64,000 bases of DNA from Microbacterium pumilum (GCF_039530225.1 NZ_BAAAOH010000001.1:62001-126000); one strand, 5' to 3'; positions 24,965 through 33,510 are shown, numbered from the stretch's first letter. Notes: generated by a model not told the origin, from the sequence alone. Program-made: numbers and translations.

Positions 24965-25924
24965 ATGCACGATCCATCGACTCGGCAGTCCGAGGCATTC
25001 GCCGCCGAATCAAACCTGATCGACTTCGACAGCTATCGAGCGACCGTCTCGGAGGCAGTCGTTGCGCTGGACGTCCACACCGAACATCCCGAGGAGTTCC
25101 AGGGGCGTCTCGATGCCGGAACCGCGGGCGACATCCACGTGTTCGATATCTGGGCCGACGAACACGCCGTGCATCGCACCCCTGCCCTGGTCGCCAGGGC
25201 CCCGCAGCACTTCTTCAAGTTCACGCTTGTGGAGCACGGCGGCGGAATGATCGTCCAGGAGGGCCGCGAGACGGCGCTCCAGTCCGGCGACATGACGATC
25301 TACGACACCGACAAACCCTATTCACTGCTCTTCGACGACGCGGTGCGGATGTCGATCGTCATGTTCCCCAAGGAGCTCCTGGACATCCCGGCCGAGACCT
25401 TGGGGCGCCTCACCGCGATACGACTGGACGGCTCGAGCGGTGTCGGCGCGATGATCCGTCCGTTCGTGTCTTCGCTCGCGCGGCAGGTGACCGAGGTCGA
25501 CGGGCACGTCGCGCGCCGCCTGTTCCGCACCGCGATCGACATGGTGGGAACTCTGCTCGAGGCGAATCTCGCGAGCGCGCTGTCCACCGGCACCCATGAC
25601 GTGCTGGTGCGTCGCATCCTCGACTACATCGACGAGCACCTCTCAGTGCCCCAGCTGAGCCCGGCACAGATCGCGGCCGCGCATTTCATCTCGGTTCGGC
25701 ACCTGCACGCGCTGTTCAGCGACCAGGGAACGACGGTGTCCACCGTCATCCGCACTCGACGTCTCGAGCGGTGCTACGACGAGCTCGTCAATCCGCTCTG
25801 CGCCGCCCGGTCCGTCACCGCCATCGGACTCGAGAACGGCTTCGTCGACCCTGCCCATTTCAGCCGGACGTTCCGCGCGCACTTCGGTGTCTCGCCGAGC
25901 AGTGTGCGGCCGGCGAGGGCCTGA
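24965..25924 (+). CDS. AraC family transcriptional activator
   Basis: A 319-residue regulator. The N-terminal half is an AraC-type ligand/cupin-like domain (with FFKFTLVEHGGGMIVQEGRE), and the C-terminal 100 residues hold two helix-turn-helix motifs (LSPAQIAAAHFISVRHLHAL and the end motif FVDPAHFSRTFRAHFGVSPS). The overall shape is like FeaR/NphR-type activators of aromatic-amine or nitrophenol pathways. It is divergent from the transporter-dehydrogenase operon, which it probably activates; AGAGGTG precedes the ATG. Confidence 0.92.
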   Translation: MHDPSTRQSEAFAAESNLIDFDSYRATVSEAVVALDVHTEHPEEFQGRLDAGTAGDIHVFDIWADEHAVHRTPALVARAPQHFFKFTLVEHGGGMIVQEGRETALQSGDMTIYDTDKPYSLLFDDAVRMSIVMFPKELLDIPAETLGRLTAIRLDGSSGVGAMIRPFVSSLARQVTEVDGHVARRLFRTAIDMVGTLLEANLASALSTGTHDVLVRRILDYIDEHLSVPQLSPAQIAAAHFISVRHLHALFSDQGTTVSTVIRTRRLERCYDELVNPLCAARSVTAIGLENGFVDPAHFSRTFRAHFGVSPSSVRPARA

Positions 25925-25930
25925 CCGCAG

Positions 25931-27457
25931 CTAGGGCAGCAGCCCGGCGTCCTTGAGGAGGAACCGGGCGCCGAGCTCGCCGATGAGGGCAGCCGGCGCG
26001 TTCGTGTTGCCCGTGGTGATGCGGGGCATGATCGACGCATCGACGACCCGGAGATTTTCGATGCCGTGCACCCTGAGCCGCGGGTCCACGACCGCGTCGG
26101 CGTCGATCCCCATGCGGCACGTGCCCACCTGGTGGTGGTAGGTGATCGCCGTCGAGCGGACGTACTGCTCGAGGTCGTCGTCCGAGATGTCGGTGCCGGG
26201 ATAGATCTCGACGGCACCCCACTCGTCGGCGAGCGCCGGCTGACGACCGATCGAGCGACACTGACGAACGGAGGCGATGAGGGCGCGTACGTCGTCGGGA
26301 TCGGCGAGCGCCTGCAGGTCGATCAGCACCGGGTCATCGAGCCCCGGGCCCGACAGTCGAAGTGTTCCCCTGCTCTTGGGTGTGACGATGCCGGCCATCA
26401 GCGAGAAGCCGTCTGCAGCCCTCGGCTCGAGATCGTCGCCGAACATCGGAACGGAGAAGTTGATCGGCTGCGTATCGGGCACCTCGAGGTCGGGCCGACT
26501 CCTCCAGAACAGGTGCGTCTGCGTGACCGACACCCCTGGCGTCGGAGGTCCGACGGGTTTCTCGGTCGTGGTGAAGATGACGGGCGACAGCAGGTGATCA
26601 TGGAGGTTCTCGCCGACTCCGGCGGCGTCGAGCACGACGTCGATGCCGAGTGACGCCAGGTGCGCGGCGGGCCCGATGCCCGAGCGCAGCAGGATGGCGG
26701 GCGAGTCGAGGGCGCCTGCCGAAAGCACGATGACGTCAGCACGAGCTTCGTGATCCGCTCCCGACTGGCGGTAGCGCACGCCGACGGCGCGGCCCTGCTC
26801 GACGATCACGGAATGGACGTGACTTCCCGTCCTGATGTCGACACGGTCGCGGACGGGTTTCAGGTACGCCATCCACGTGTTGACGCGCTTGCCATCCCGC
26901 ATCGTGATCTGCTGCTGGGAGATCCCGTCGAGGTGGTCCCCGTTGTAGTCCGGGTTGTGCTCGAGTCCCTCCTGCACCCCGGCCTCGATGATCGATTCCT
27001 GGATCGGTGCGAGATCGTAGTCGTCGGTCACCGGCAGCAGGCCGTCGGCGCCGCGCACGTCTGATGCGCCCCCCGAGAAGTCTTCGATGGCTTTGTAGAC
27101 GGGGAGCACGTCGTTCCATTCCCATCCGGGGTTGCCCAGTGCCGCCCAGTGGTCGAAGTCGGCGGGCGCGCAACGCACCCAGATCATCGCGTTCAGCGCG
27201 TGGGATCCACCGAGCACCTTGCCGCGTGGCAGGTGCAGGCGACGATCCCCCGCGTGCTCCTGAGGAATGGTGTGGTAATCCCAGTCATCCGGGCTGTGCC
27301 ACAGCTCACCCATCCTCATCGGATCGTGAATCGCCGCGTTCGTGTCCTCGCCCCCGGCTTCCAGCAGGGTCACCGACACGCCGGCGTCCACGAGGCGGCG
27401 CGTCAGAATCGCCCCGGAGGTCCCAGCGCCGACAACGATCGCGCTCAATTCAGGCAT
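25931..27457 (-). CDS. GMC family FAD-dependent alcohol oxidoreductase
   Basis: A 508-residue choline-dehydrogenase-like flavoenzyme. The FAD-binding motif is IVVGAGTSGAILTRRL with E in LLEAGGED, followed by LPRGKVLGGSHALNAMIWVR (GMC signature 1). The second signature, LSAGALDSPAILLRSGIG, and the catalytic His pair near the C-terminus (TYHHQVGTCRMG) are intact. It oxidises primary alcohols, in context perhaps an arylethanol, or a sugar 3-hydroxyl. It follows the aldehyde dehydrogenase by 13 bases in a two-gene operon, suggesting alcohol to aldehyde to acid conversion (inference). Confidence 0.92.
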   Translation of the reverse strand: MPELSAIVVGAGTSGAILTRRLVDAGVSVTLLEAGGEDTNAAIHDPMRMGELWHSPDDWDYHTIPQEHAGDRRLHLPRGKVLGGSHALNAMIWVRCAPADFDHWAALGNPGWEWNDVLPVYKAIEDFSGGASDVRGADGLLPVTDDYDLAPIQESIIEAGVQEGLEHNPDYNGDHLDGISQQQITMRDGKRVNTWMAYLKPVRDRVDIRTGSHVHSVIVEQGRAVGVRYRQSGADHEARADVIVLSAGALDSPAILLRSGIGPAAHLASLGIDVVLDAAGVGENLHDHLLSPVIFTTTEKPVGPPTPGVSVTQTHLFWRSRPDLEVPDTQPINFSVPMFGDDLEPRAADGFSLMAGIVTPKSRGTLRLSGPGLDDPVLIDLQALADPDDVRALIASVRQCRSIGRQPALADEWGAVEIYPGTDISDDDLEQYVRSTAITYHHQVGTCRMGIDADAVVDPRLRVHGIENLRVVDASIMPRITTGNTNAPAALIGELGARFLLKDAGLLP

Positions 27458-27470
27458 TGTTCTGCGCCCT

Positions 27471-28895
27471 TCAGCCGTTGATGATCTGCGGAACGGCTAC
27501 GGACTTGAGTCCTTCGACGCCGAACTCGAGCCCGTAGCCCGAGCTCTTCACCCCACCGAAAGGGATCATCGGGTGAACGCCACCGTGCGAGTTGATCCAC
27601 ACGGTTCCCGACTGGATCCGGGCAGCCACCCGCCGCGCTTCGTCGCGGTCGCCCCACACCGAAGCGCCGAGTCCGACGTCGAGGCGATTCGCACTCGCGA
27701 TGGCGTCCTCCACATCGTGATAGCGGATGACGGGAAGCGCCGGCCCGAACTGCTCCTTGTCAACGAGCGCGACACCGTCGACGACATCGGCGACGATGGT
27801 GATGGGGTAGAAGAGCTCCCCGAGTTCGGACGCAGGGCTGCCGCCCGTGACGACGCGACCGCCGTTGGCCCGAGCGTCGTCGACGAGTCCGCTCACGATG
27901 TCGAACTGAGCCTTGTTCTGCAGTGGGCCGAGGACGTTGACTTCGTCGAGACCGTTGCCCATCGGCATCCGCACTGCGAATTCGGCAAGCGCCTCGACGA
28001 CCTCTTCGTAGATGGAGTCGTGCACGTAGAGACGCTTGAGCGCGGCACAGGTCTGACCGGTGTTGATGAAGGCTCCCCAGAACAGGTCTTCGGCGATCGC
28101 CTTGGCATCCGTGCCAGGCAGAACGATCCCGGCGTCATTGCCGCCGAGCTCCAGGGTGAGGCGCGCCAGATTCCCCGCCGAGCCCTCGATGATCTTCCGG
28201 CCGGTCGCGGTCGACCCCGTGAACATCACCTTGTCGATCTCGGGGTGAGCGGCCAGTCGGGCACCGACGGCGCCGTCGCCGGAGATGCCGATGAGCACGT
28301 TCTCCGGGAGAGCCTCATTCATCACGGCGAGCAGAGCGAGAACGCTGAGAGGCGTGTAGTCGCTCGGCTTCACCACGACGGTGTTGCCCATCCGCAGCGC
28401 GGGGCCGATCTGCCAGATCGTTATCATCAGGGGCCAGTTCCATGGCCCGATGGCGCCGACGACCCCTGCCGCGCGGTAGTGGAGCACGGCGTGAGCCTCG
28501 CCGTCGTCGATGATGACCTCGGGCTCGAGCACCGTCGTGGCCGCCGTGCGCAGCCACGCTGAGCATGCGCCGAGCTCGAATCGCGCGTTCGGTCCGTTGA
28601 GCGGTTTCCCCTGTTCGCGCGAGAGCAGCCGGGCGAGTGCCTCGGCGTTCGCGTCGATCGCGTCCGCGGCTGCAAGAAGCATTTCCGTGCGCTTTTCGTG
28701 CCCGAGCGCGTCCCAGCCTGGTTGGGCCTTCCTCGCCCGTGCGACTGCGGCATCGAGATCCTCGACGGTGTGCACGGGTGCACGACCGATGACATCTCGT
28801 GTCGCAGCATCCGGAATCTCGCGACCCGCTCCCTCAGGCGCCTGGATTCGCTCGAGCAATCCGGCTTCGTCTCGGACGATCGTGGAATCGGACAT
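27471..28895 (-). CDS. Aldehyde dehydrogenase
   Basis: A 474-residue NAD(P)-dependent aldehyde dehydrogenase. Catalytic C283 is in NTGQTCAALKRLYV and base E249 in LTLELGGNDAGIVL; the loops PWNWPLMITI and FTGSTATGRK are present. This resembles the phenylacetaldehyde/succinate-semialdehyde group (ALDH with QTCAALKR). I start at ATG 28895; the frame continues upstream but across the divergent promoter. It is paired with the GMC oxidoreductase, and probably oxidises its product. Confidence 0.9.
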   Translation of the reverse strand: MSDSTIVRDEAGLLERIQAPEGAGREIPDAATRDVIGRAPVHTVEDLDAAVARARKAQPGWDALGHEKRTEMLLAAADAIDANAEALARLLSREQGKPLNGPNARFELGACSAWLRTAATTVLEPEVIIDDGEAHAVLHYRAAGVVGAIGPWNWPLMITIWQIGPALRMGNTVVVKPSDYTPLSVLALLAVMNEALPENVLIGISGDGAVGARLAAHPEIDKVMFTGSTATGRKIIEGSAGNLARLTLELGGNDAGIVLPGTDAKAIAEDLFWGAFINTGQTCAALKRLYVHDSIYEEVVEALAEFAVRMPMGNGLDEVNVLGPLQNKAQFDIVSGLVDDARANGGRVVTGGSPASELGELFYPITIVADVVDGVALVDKEQFGPALPVIRYHDVEDAIASANRLDVGLGASVWGDRDEARRVAARIQSGTVWINSHGGVHPMIPFGGVKSSGYGLEFGVEGLKSVAVPQIING

Positions 28896-29106
28896 TGCGT
28901 TCTCCCTTGCAAGCTGGATCGGGTTGCATGCGGCCGACATCGGCACTGCACCCTCCACGTTGCCTGACGCGCGGTGGCTGCACTTGTTCAGGAGCGCGCA
29001 GGGCATGTCCGAGTGCGAACGATTCGTCAACACAGGTGTGCCCGGCGAAGCAAGGGACGTGCGGTCACAGGCAACTTCTCCGGCGCACGCAGCGCACACT
29101 GAGAGG
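28896..29106. promoter_or_regulatory. Divergent promoter region between aldehyde dehydrogenase and SDR genes
   Basis: This 211-base gap separates divergent genes and should contain both promoters. I see no clear -35/-10 pair, no GTATAC-type operator and no terminator here. It carries no convincing coding sequence. Confidence 0.35.
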
Positions 29107-29871
29107 ATGCCTTCGGAGTCGAACACCGCCGAGCGGAGTGCCTTCCGCGCAGATCTCTTCACCGGAAAGGTGGCCGTCGTCACGGGCGGCACGTCCGGAA
29201 TCGGCGCTGCGACCGCGGAGTATCTGGCGAGCCTCGGCGCAACGGTTCACGCCGTCGGGCTCGGCGCCGATCAGAACCTGTTCCCGCCACATCTCGAAAT
29301 CGATGTCCGCGAACTGGACGTCACGAGCGAAGAGCAGCTTCGCGCGCTCTTCGCCGACCTCGACCGCCTCGACATCCTGGTACCCGCCGCCGGCATCAGC
29401 CTCGGAGAGCGCGAGCTCGAGTGGGACTCGTTCGTCCGAGTCGTCGAGATCCAGCTGCTGGGCGTCTACCGCACCATCGCGCTCGCGCGTGAACTGCTCG
29501 CCGCCGACGGCGGCGGATCCATCATCACTATCGCGTCCATGTACGCGTACTTCGGTGGCGCGGAGATAGCCGCGTACTCCGCTTCGAAAGGCGGCGTCGT
29601 GCAGCTGACGAAGTCACTGGCCCAGGTATATGCGCCGGACGGAATCCGAGTGAACGCGGTGGCACCAGGTTGGATCGAGACACCGCTGCTCGCTCATCTG
29701 AAGGCGGATGCCGAGATCAGCGCTCGGCTGTTGTCGCGGACTCCGCTCGCCCGCTTCGGCGACGCGATCGAGATAGGGAAAGCTGTCGCCTTCCTCGCAT
29801 CCGATGCGGCATCCTTCGTCACGGGAGCGGTTCTCCCCGTCGACGGCGGGTACCTTGTCACCGGCATCTAG
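29107..29871 (+). CDS. Short-chain dehydrogenase/reductase (SDR)
   Basis: A 254-residue classical SDR. The nucleotide loop is VTGGTSGIGAATAEYLAS, the active-site triad fits Ser in IITIASMYAYFG with YSASKGGVVQLTKSL (Tyr and Lys), and the PG motif is APGWIETPLLA. The C-terminus TGAVLPVDGGYLVTGI is standard. Start choice is imperfect: GAGAGG directly abuts ATG 29107, so the true start could be slightly different. It lies alone, divergent from the GMC/aldehyde dehydrogenase pair, and may act in the same pathway (inference). Confidence 0.85.
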   Translation: MPSESNTAERSAFRADLFTGKVAVVTGGTSGIGAATAEYLASLGATVHAVGLGADQNLFPPHLEIDVRELDVTSEEQLRALFADLDRLDILVPAAGISLGERELEWDSFVRVVEIQLLGVYRTIALARELLAADGGGSIITIASMYAYFGGAEIAAYSASKGGVVQLTKSLAQVYAPDGIRVNAVAPGWIETPLLAHLKADAEISARLLSRTPLARFGDAIEIGKAVAFLASDAASFVTGAVLPVDGGYLVTGI

Positions 29872-29966
29872 CTGCGCCCGGGGTGCGGACTCGACGCGGG
29901 GGCGGGGTGACCCGCGAATCGCCTCTCGTCACGGAGACCCCGTGCACGTCGGAGGAGCGGGTGCCC

Positions 29967-30545
29967 TCACGAGGGATGCCGCACCTCATCATCGCCGAAA
30001 CCGACGCACACCTCCGAGAGGCCGCGGATGACGTCATCCCGGACGGAGGACAGGTCGAGGCCGGCAATGGGCATCCGGCACGACTCCAGCTCTCGTCGAA
30101 GCTCCGACGACATTTCGCCGAGGACGACGACACCGTCCACGGGGATGCATTGCGGCATCGGCGCGGACTCGTGCTTCACAGACATCCAGAGCACGAATCC
30201 GCCGTTCTCGGAGATGCAGTCACCGACGAGCTCGAGGAGACGGAGCACGTGCTCCGGGCTCCGTGCGAGCGCTCCTGGTTCTGGAATCACGCAGATCGTC
30301 TTCGACTGCCGCGTCCGCAGCGCTCGTGCCCAGGGATCAGCGCCGCTGTATCTGAGCTCATCAGCCGCACGAAGGACTCTGGCGCGGGTCGATGCGGCGA
30401 CGTTGGACCCGCCGTTCAGCGCTGTGGATGCAGTGGACGCCGCCACTCCGGCGCGATCCGCGACGTCCGACAGCCGCACTCGTCGCCGGAGGGGATCGGT
30501 GCGGTTCGCGAACGGAGCGGCCGGCGGGCCCAGAGCGGTGCTCAC
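29967..30545 (-). pseudogene. Truncated LacI family regulator
   Basis: A LacI-type protein with a normal helix-turn-helix ([20 protein letters not shown]) and the start of the ligand domain (TICVIPEPGALA), but only 192 residues instead of about 330-350. It ends just after the GFGDDEVR segment that normally precedes the second half of the ligand fold. Nothing like the missing half is visible downstream. GTG 30545 is preceded by AGGAAAG. DNA binding alone might persist, but inducer response cannot. I call it a 3'-truncated gene. Confidence 0.75.
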
Positions 30546-30571
30546 CGAACTTTCCTGTCGCGGGTGGTGAC

Positions 30572-30766
30572 TCAAAGGGTGCGAGCGAACGGATCGAAGT
30601 CCGCAGGCATGAGAGGAACCGGCGGGACGGAGCTCTCCACCGTGACGAAACTTCCGGTCTCCGCAGAAGCGTCCGCCGCGAGGAGTCCGATCACGAAGCG
30701 CTCATGCGGGGCATCGCTGCGTATCGCGCCGCGTAGTCGATCTGAAGTAACGCTCAAACCACCCAA
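30572..30766 (-). pseudogene. Unidentified C-terminal gene remnant
   Basis: A 64-codon leftward frame whose stop overlaps the start region of the truncated LacI gene. Its end resembles a natural C-terminus (VPPVPLMPADFDPFARTL), and ADASAETGSFVTV is like the tail of a Gfo/Idh/MocA oxidoreductase, but this is weak. The N-terminal part of any parent gene is missing, and its upstream edge is shared with the start of the oppositely oriented TolB-like remnant, so a rearrangement junction lies near 30750-30770. Confidence 0.35.
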
Positions 30767-31755
30767 ATCGCAACCTCAGATACCGAGAGTGAGATCCAAC
30801 AGCCTGAATTCGAAGTCAACAGATGGCCGGGCCGCCAAGACCTCCAGCCGAACCAGACGACCCAGATCATCATCGGCGACGCCGATGGTGGCACGGCGGA
30901 GCTTGTGTTCGAATCCGACGAGCTGTTCGAGGCCCCCAACTGGAGCCCCGACGGCATAAGTCTCGTCGTGAACAAGGGCGGTGGCCTGTTCGTGATAGAA
31001 ATCGCGAGCGGGGCAGTTCGCAAGATCGATACCCAGGGCGTCGACCGCGTCAACAACGACCACATCCTCTCGCCCTACGGGAAGCTGGTCTACTTCAGTG
31101 CCAATGGGCATCTGTACAGCGTGCCCATCGCCGGCGGTGACGTGCACAAGATCTCCAACGACTTCCCCGTCGAGCTCAAGTACTTCTACTGGCTGCACGG
31201 CGTCTCTCCGGACGGCCGCACTCTCGCCTACGTCGCGACGCATACGGTCGGCGACGGCCCCAATCCGCGCGGTCGGGTGCGCCTGGCCACCATCCCGGCA
31301 GCGGGCGGGAACGATTTCTACCTCACCGACAACGAGACAGGCCACTTCGACGGCCCGGAGTTCTCCCGGGACGGCGGGTGGATCTATTACAACTCCGAAG
31401 AGGCCGCGACCGCGCCCGGCCACGCTCAGATCTTCCGCATGCGCACCGATGGAAGCGATCACGAGCAACTCACCTTCGACGAGCGTGTGAACTGGTTCCC
31501 TCACTTCGACCCCACCGGCGAGAAGGTGCTCTACCTCAGCTACGGACCCGGCATCCAGTCGCATCCCGCCGATGTCGAACTCATCATCCGCATGATGGCG
31601 CCCGACGGCACGGAGCCCGCGACGTGATCACCCTGTTCGGCGGCCAGGGATCACTCAACGTCAACAGCTGGAACCCTGAGGGCACCCGATTCGCGTACGC
31701 CGCCTACCCGATCGCGGGCTACGGCGGAGGCATCGACCGATGGACGGCACAGTGA
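30746..31755 (+). pseudogene. TolB-like beta-propeller protein, 5' truncated and frameshifted
   Basis: WD40-like TolB repeats run through the frame: ELFEAPNWSPDGISLVV, LHGVSPDGRTLAYVATHT, GPEFSRDGGWIYYNSEE, and WFPHFDPTGEKVLYLSYG. The frame is open from 30746 but has no ATG/GTG/TTG until a GTG at 30905, after the first blade has begun. It stops at 31627 just when the homology continues in the next frame as RDVITLFGGQGSLNVNSWNP and EGTRFAYAAYPIAGYG to 31755. One missing base near 31612-31622 explains this. A real frameshift or an assembly error are both possible. Relatives are secreted or cytosolic sugar-lyase-linked propellers of unknown role. Confidence 0.7.
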
Positions 31756-32053
31756 GGGGCGAGACTGACTGCTGTTCCGCGTCTATTGCAGATGGATGAA
31801 CGGGCGCATGGCTTTGGCCCACCGCGTGGGCTCACCCGCGGCACTGACGTAACCGTCTGCTCCAGGTCGGCCTCGATCGCGGGCATCGCCGCTGCCTAAT
31901 CCACCCGCTGCGGAGGCACGATGTTGCGTCAGGGACGCCGGAAAAACGTCGATGATCTTCGACCTGCAAGGCACCCTCATCATCGAGCACCCATGGCCAA
32001 ATCCCGGCGTTACCTACCTCAGCGACCGTCGGCCCCGCGGCCCTCGGACGACC
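31756..32053. other. Non-coding stretch after the TolB-like remnant
   Basis: About 300 bases with no gene that I can support. Short open frames exist on both strands but lack ribosome sites and recognisable homology. It belongs to the debris zone between the catabolic island and the tRNA gene. Confidence 0.5.
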
Positions 32054-32105
32054 CGATCGTCAGGGATGTCCTGATACATCGATCGTCAGAGATGTCCTGA
32101 TACAT
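32054..32105. repeat. Tandem duplication of a 26-bp unit
   Basis: Two adjacent copies, 32054-32079 and 32080-32105, begin CGATCGTCAG and end GATGTCCTGATACAT. They differ at one base (GGG versus AGA context at the centre). The unit looks like the end sequence of an IS481/IS3-type element rather than a gene, but no transposase is present. Element identity is a guess from memory of similar ends. Confidence 0.6.
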
Positions 32106-32198
32106 CACATCCCCAGTGCTCGCGAGGGTCGGATTCGTGCACAGACTTTGCACAACGTGGGTGTGGCGACACGTGTCGCGCGGGACGGCGGCAGAAAC

Positions 32199-32230
32199 AC
32201 GAAAACCCGCGGAAATCCGCGGGTTCTCGT
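32199..32230 (-). terminator. Terminator of tRNA-Arg
   Basis: A 14-bp stem (on the minus strand AACCCGCGG paired with CCGCGGGTT, extended by ACGA/TCGT with one G-U pair) closes a four-base loop. It lies 22 bases beyond the tRNA 3' end and is followed on that strand by a short GTTTC run. This fits an intrinsic terminator for the tRNA gene. Confidence 0.75.
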
Positions 32231-32252
32231 GGGTTACTGTCTCAACACAGTG

Positions 32253-32325
32253 TGCGCCCGAAGAGACTCGAACTCCCAACCTTCTGATCCGTAGTCAGAT
32301 GCTCTATCCATTGAGCTACGGGCGC
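32253..32325 (-). tRNA. tRNA-Arg (anticodon ACG)
   Basis: A 73-base tRNA on the minus strand. The acceptor stem GCGCCCG pairs with CGGGCGC, the D-loop has AGCTCAATGGATAGAGC, the anticodon stem TCTGA/TCAGA closes the loop CTACGGA (anticodon ACG, read as ICG), and the T-arm contains GGTTCGAG-type GAGTTCGAGTC. The CCA is not encoded, which is usual. It reads CGU/CGC/CGA codons. The gene debris and catabolic island lie on its 3' side, a common place for integration events. Confidence 0.96.
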
Positions 32326-32381
32326 ATGGTCCGCCTTGCGAGCAAACCAGCGTCCAGAATACCCCACGCCTGCAGTCTGGG

Positions 32382-32771
32382 CTAATCGAGGCCGGACACC
32401 GCAGGTCCGCTCTCGTCGAGCGCGCGAAGCTGCCGCTGGAGTGCGACCTGGCGGTACGACGTATCGATGAGTTCGGCGAGGAGCGACCAGTCGCCGGTGT
32501 CGGCTTCGACTCGCAAGGCGAGCCACCCGTAGGCACCCTCGTACGGCGGAATGAAGATGTCGTCGCGCTCGAGCAGAGCGAGGCGCTCCGAGTCATCGGG
32601 AATGAACTCGACCGCGCCGACGTCGTCGTGACCGGCTCCGACGAGCGCGAACTGCCGCTTGCCGGCGCGGAACGTGCACCGCCCGTGCGCCACCACCTCG
32701 GCGGCCTCAGGATAGGCCATGCAGATCTGCCGCACCCGCACCGTCAGCGGGTGGTCGGCGGCGAAGCTCAT
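32382..32771 (-). CDS. MmcQ/YjbR family protein
   Basis: A 129-residue YjbR-fold protein, often described as DNA-binding. It contains the family segments PEAAEVVAHGRCTFRAGKRQ, the central IPPYEGAYGWLALRV and a C-terminal helix with LIDTSYRQVA. ATG 32771 follows an ideal AGGAGGAG site, which excludes the longer upstream frame. Its function in cells is not established. It is 11 bases from the upstream gene and probably co-transcribed with it. Confidence 0.88.
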   Translation of the reverse strand: MSFAADHPLTVRVRQICMAYPEAAEVVAHGRCTFRAGKRQFALVGAGHDDVGAVEFIPDDSERLALLERDDIFIPPYEGAYGWLALRVEADTGDWSLLAELIDTSYRQVALQRQLRALDESGPAVSGLD

Positions 32772-32782
32772 CCCGCTCCTCC

Positions 32783-33418
32783 TCAACTCGCGGTGTCGGC
32801 CGCTTCGACAGGCTCAGCGACCGTGGGCGGCTCATCGGCCGACCGAGGCTCAGCGACCGTGGGCGGCTCCGCGACCGGGTCGAGGTGCCGTCGGTGAGCT
32901 GCCAGTCTCGGCAGGTCGATGAGGCGCAGCGACTGCATCCGCGCCGCGCGCATCATCTCGTAATGCGGATCGACGTCCGCCCGCATGCCTTCGACCTCGA
33001 GGCGGCGCAGCAGGTTGGCCTCGACATCCCCCCACGCGGCGTCCCTCGCCTCTTCGACGAGATCACGCACCGCCGCGGGGTCGTCAGCGCGCCCGCGCAG
33101 CTCCTTCGCCACGCCTCGGTACTGACGTTGGCGCTTGCGCAGATTCCGCGTGTCGCGATCTCGGTAGTCATGGGTGCCGTCGGAATCGCTGAACTTGCCC
33201 CACGCCTTCTTGCGCTGGCGGCGAACCAGATCTGCTGCGGCATCCTGCTCGTCTGCAAGCGCGATCAACGTCGCCTGTGCGTACGGGGCGATTCCCTCGA
33301 CCTCGAAGGGCTCGTCGTTCGCGATGGTCTCGACCAGGATGTGGTTGCGCACCGACAGCCTGGCGGCTGCGGACGCGATGGAGACGCCTTCCGCAATCGC
33401 ATCCGCGGTCTTGCCCAC
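32783..33418 (-). CDS. Conserved actinobacterial protein (often labelled asparagine synthase), with repeat-derived tail
   Basis: A 211-residue soluble protein widespread in Microbacteriaceae. It starts at GTG 33418 behind GGGGAGGTGG, reading VGKTADAIAEGVSIASAAAR, and has a basic middle (RRQRKKAWGKF, RKRQRQYRG) rich in helix-formers. The asparagine synthase label used for relatives has no visible basis: no glutaminase or ATP-pyrophosphatase motif is seen. The last 30 or so residues (PPTVAEPRSADEPPTVAEPV) are encoded by the genome's dispersed repeat CTTCGACAGGCTCAGCGACC at 32803-32822 and its echoes, so the C-terminus was extended by repeat invasion. Confidence 0.8.
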   Translation of the reverse strand: MGKTADAIAEGVSIASAAARLSVRNHILVETIANDEPFEVEGIAPYAQATLIALADEQDAAADLVRRQRKKAWGKFSDSDGTHDYRDRDTRNLRKRQRQYRGVAKELRGRADDPAAVRDLVEEARDAAWGDVEANLLRRLEVEGMRADVDPHYEMMRAARMQSLRLIDLPRLAAHRRHLDPVAEPPTVAEPRSADEPPTVAEPVEAADTAS

Positions 33419-33510
33419 GACGTCCACCTCCCCAAGACGAGCGTAACGGTCGGAGGAGCCCCGCAGAGTGGGCGAGAATCGACAAGGCAATTCGCGGGAG
33501 GAAGTACGAA

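Noticed and set aside
9429..29871. A complete 4-hydroxyphenylacetate pathway including HpaBC and HpaF
   Set aside because: I looked for a flavin-dependent HpaB, a flavin reductase partner and a small HpaF isomerase and found none in the island. The FMN reductase at 62980 is 33 kb away and of the sulfonate type.
31783..31983. Leftward 66-codon frame with GADGYVSAAGE, recalling a dihydrodipicolinate-synthase-like fragment
   Set aside because: Similarity is limited to about ten residues, the rest is not recognisable, and there is no ribosome site. I treat it as chance within the debris zone.
32253..32325. Duplicate tRNA 3' end as an attachment site
   Set aside because: I did not see a second copy of the tRNA 3' segment elsewhere in the window, and there is no integrase gene, so no att sites are annotated.
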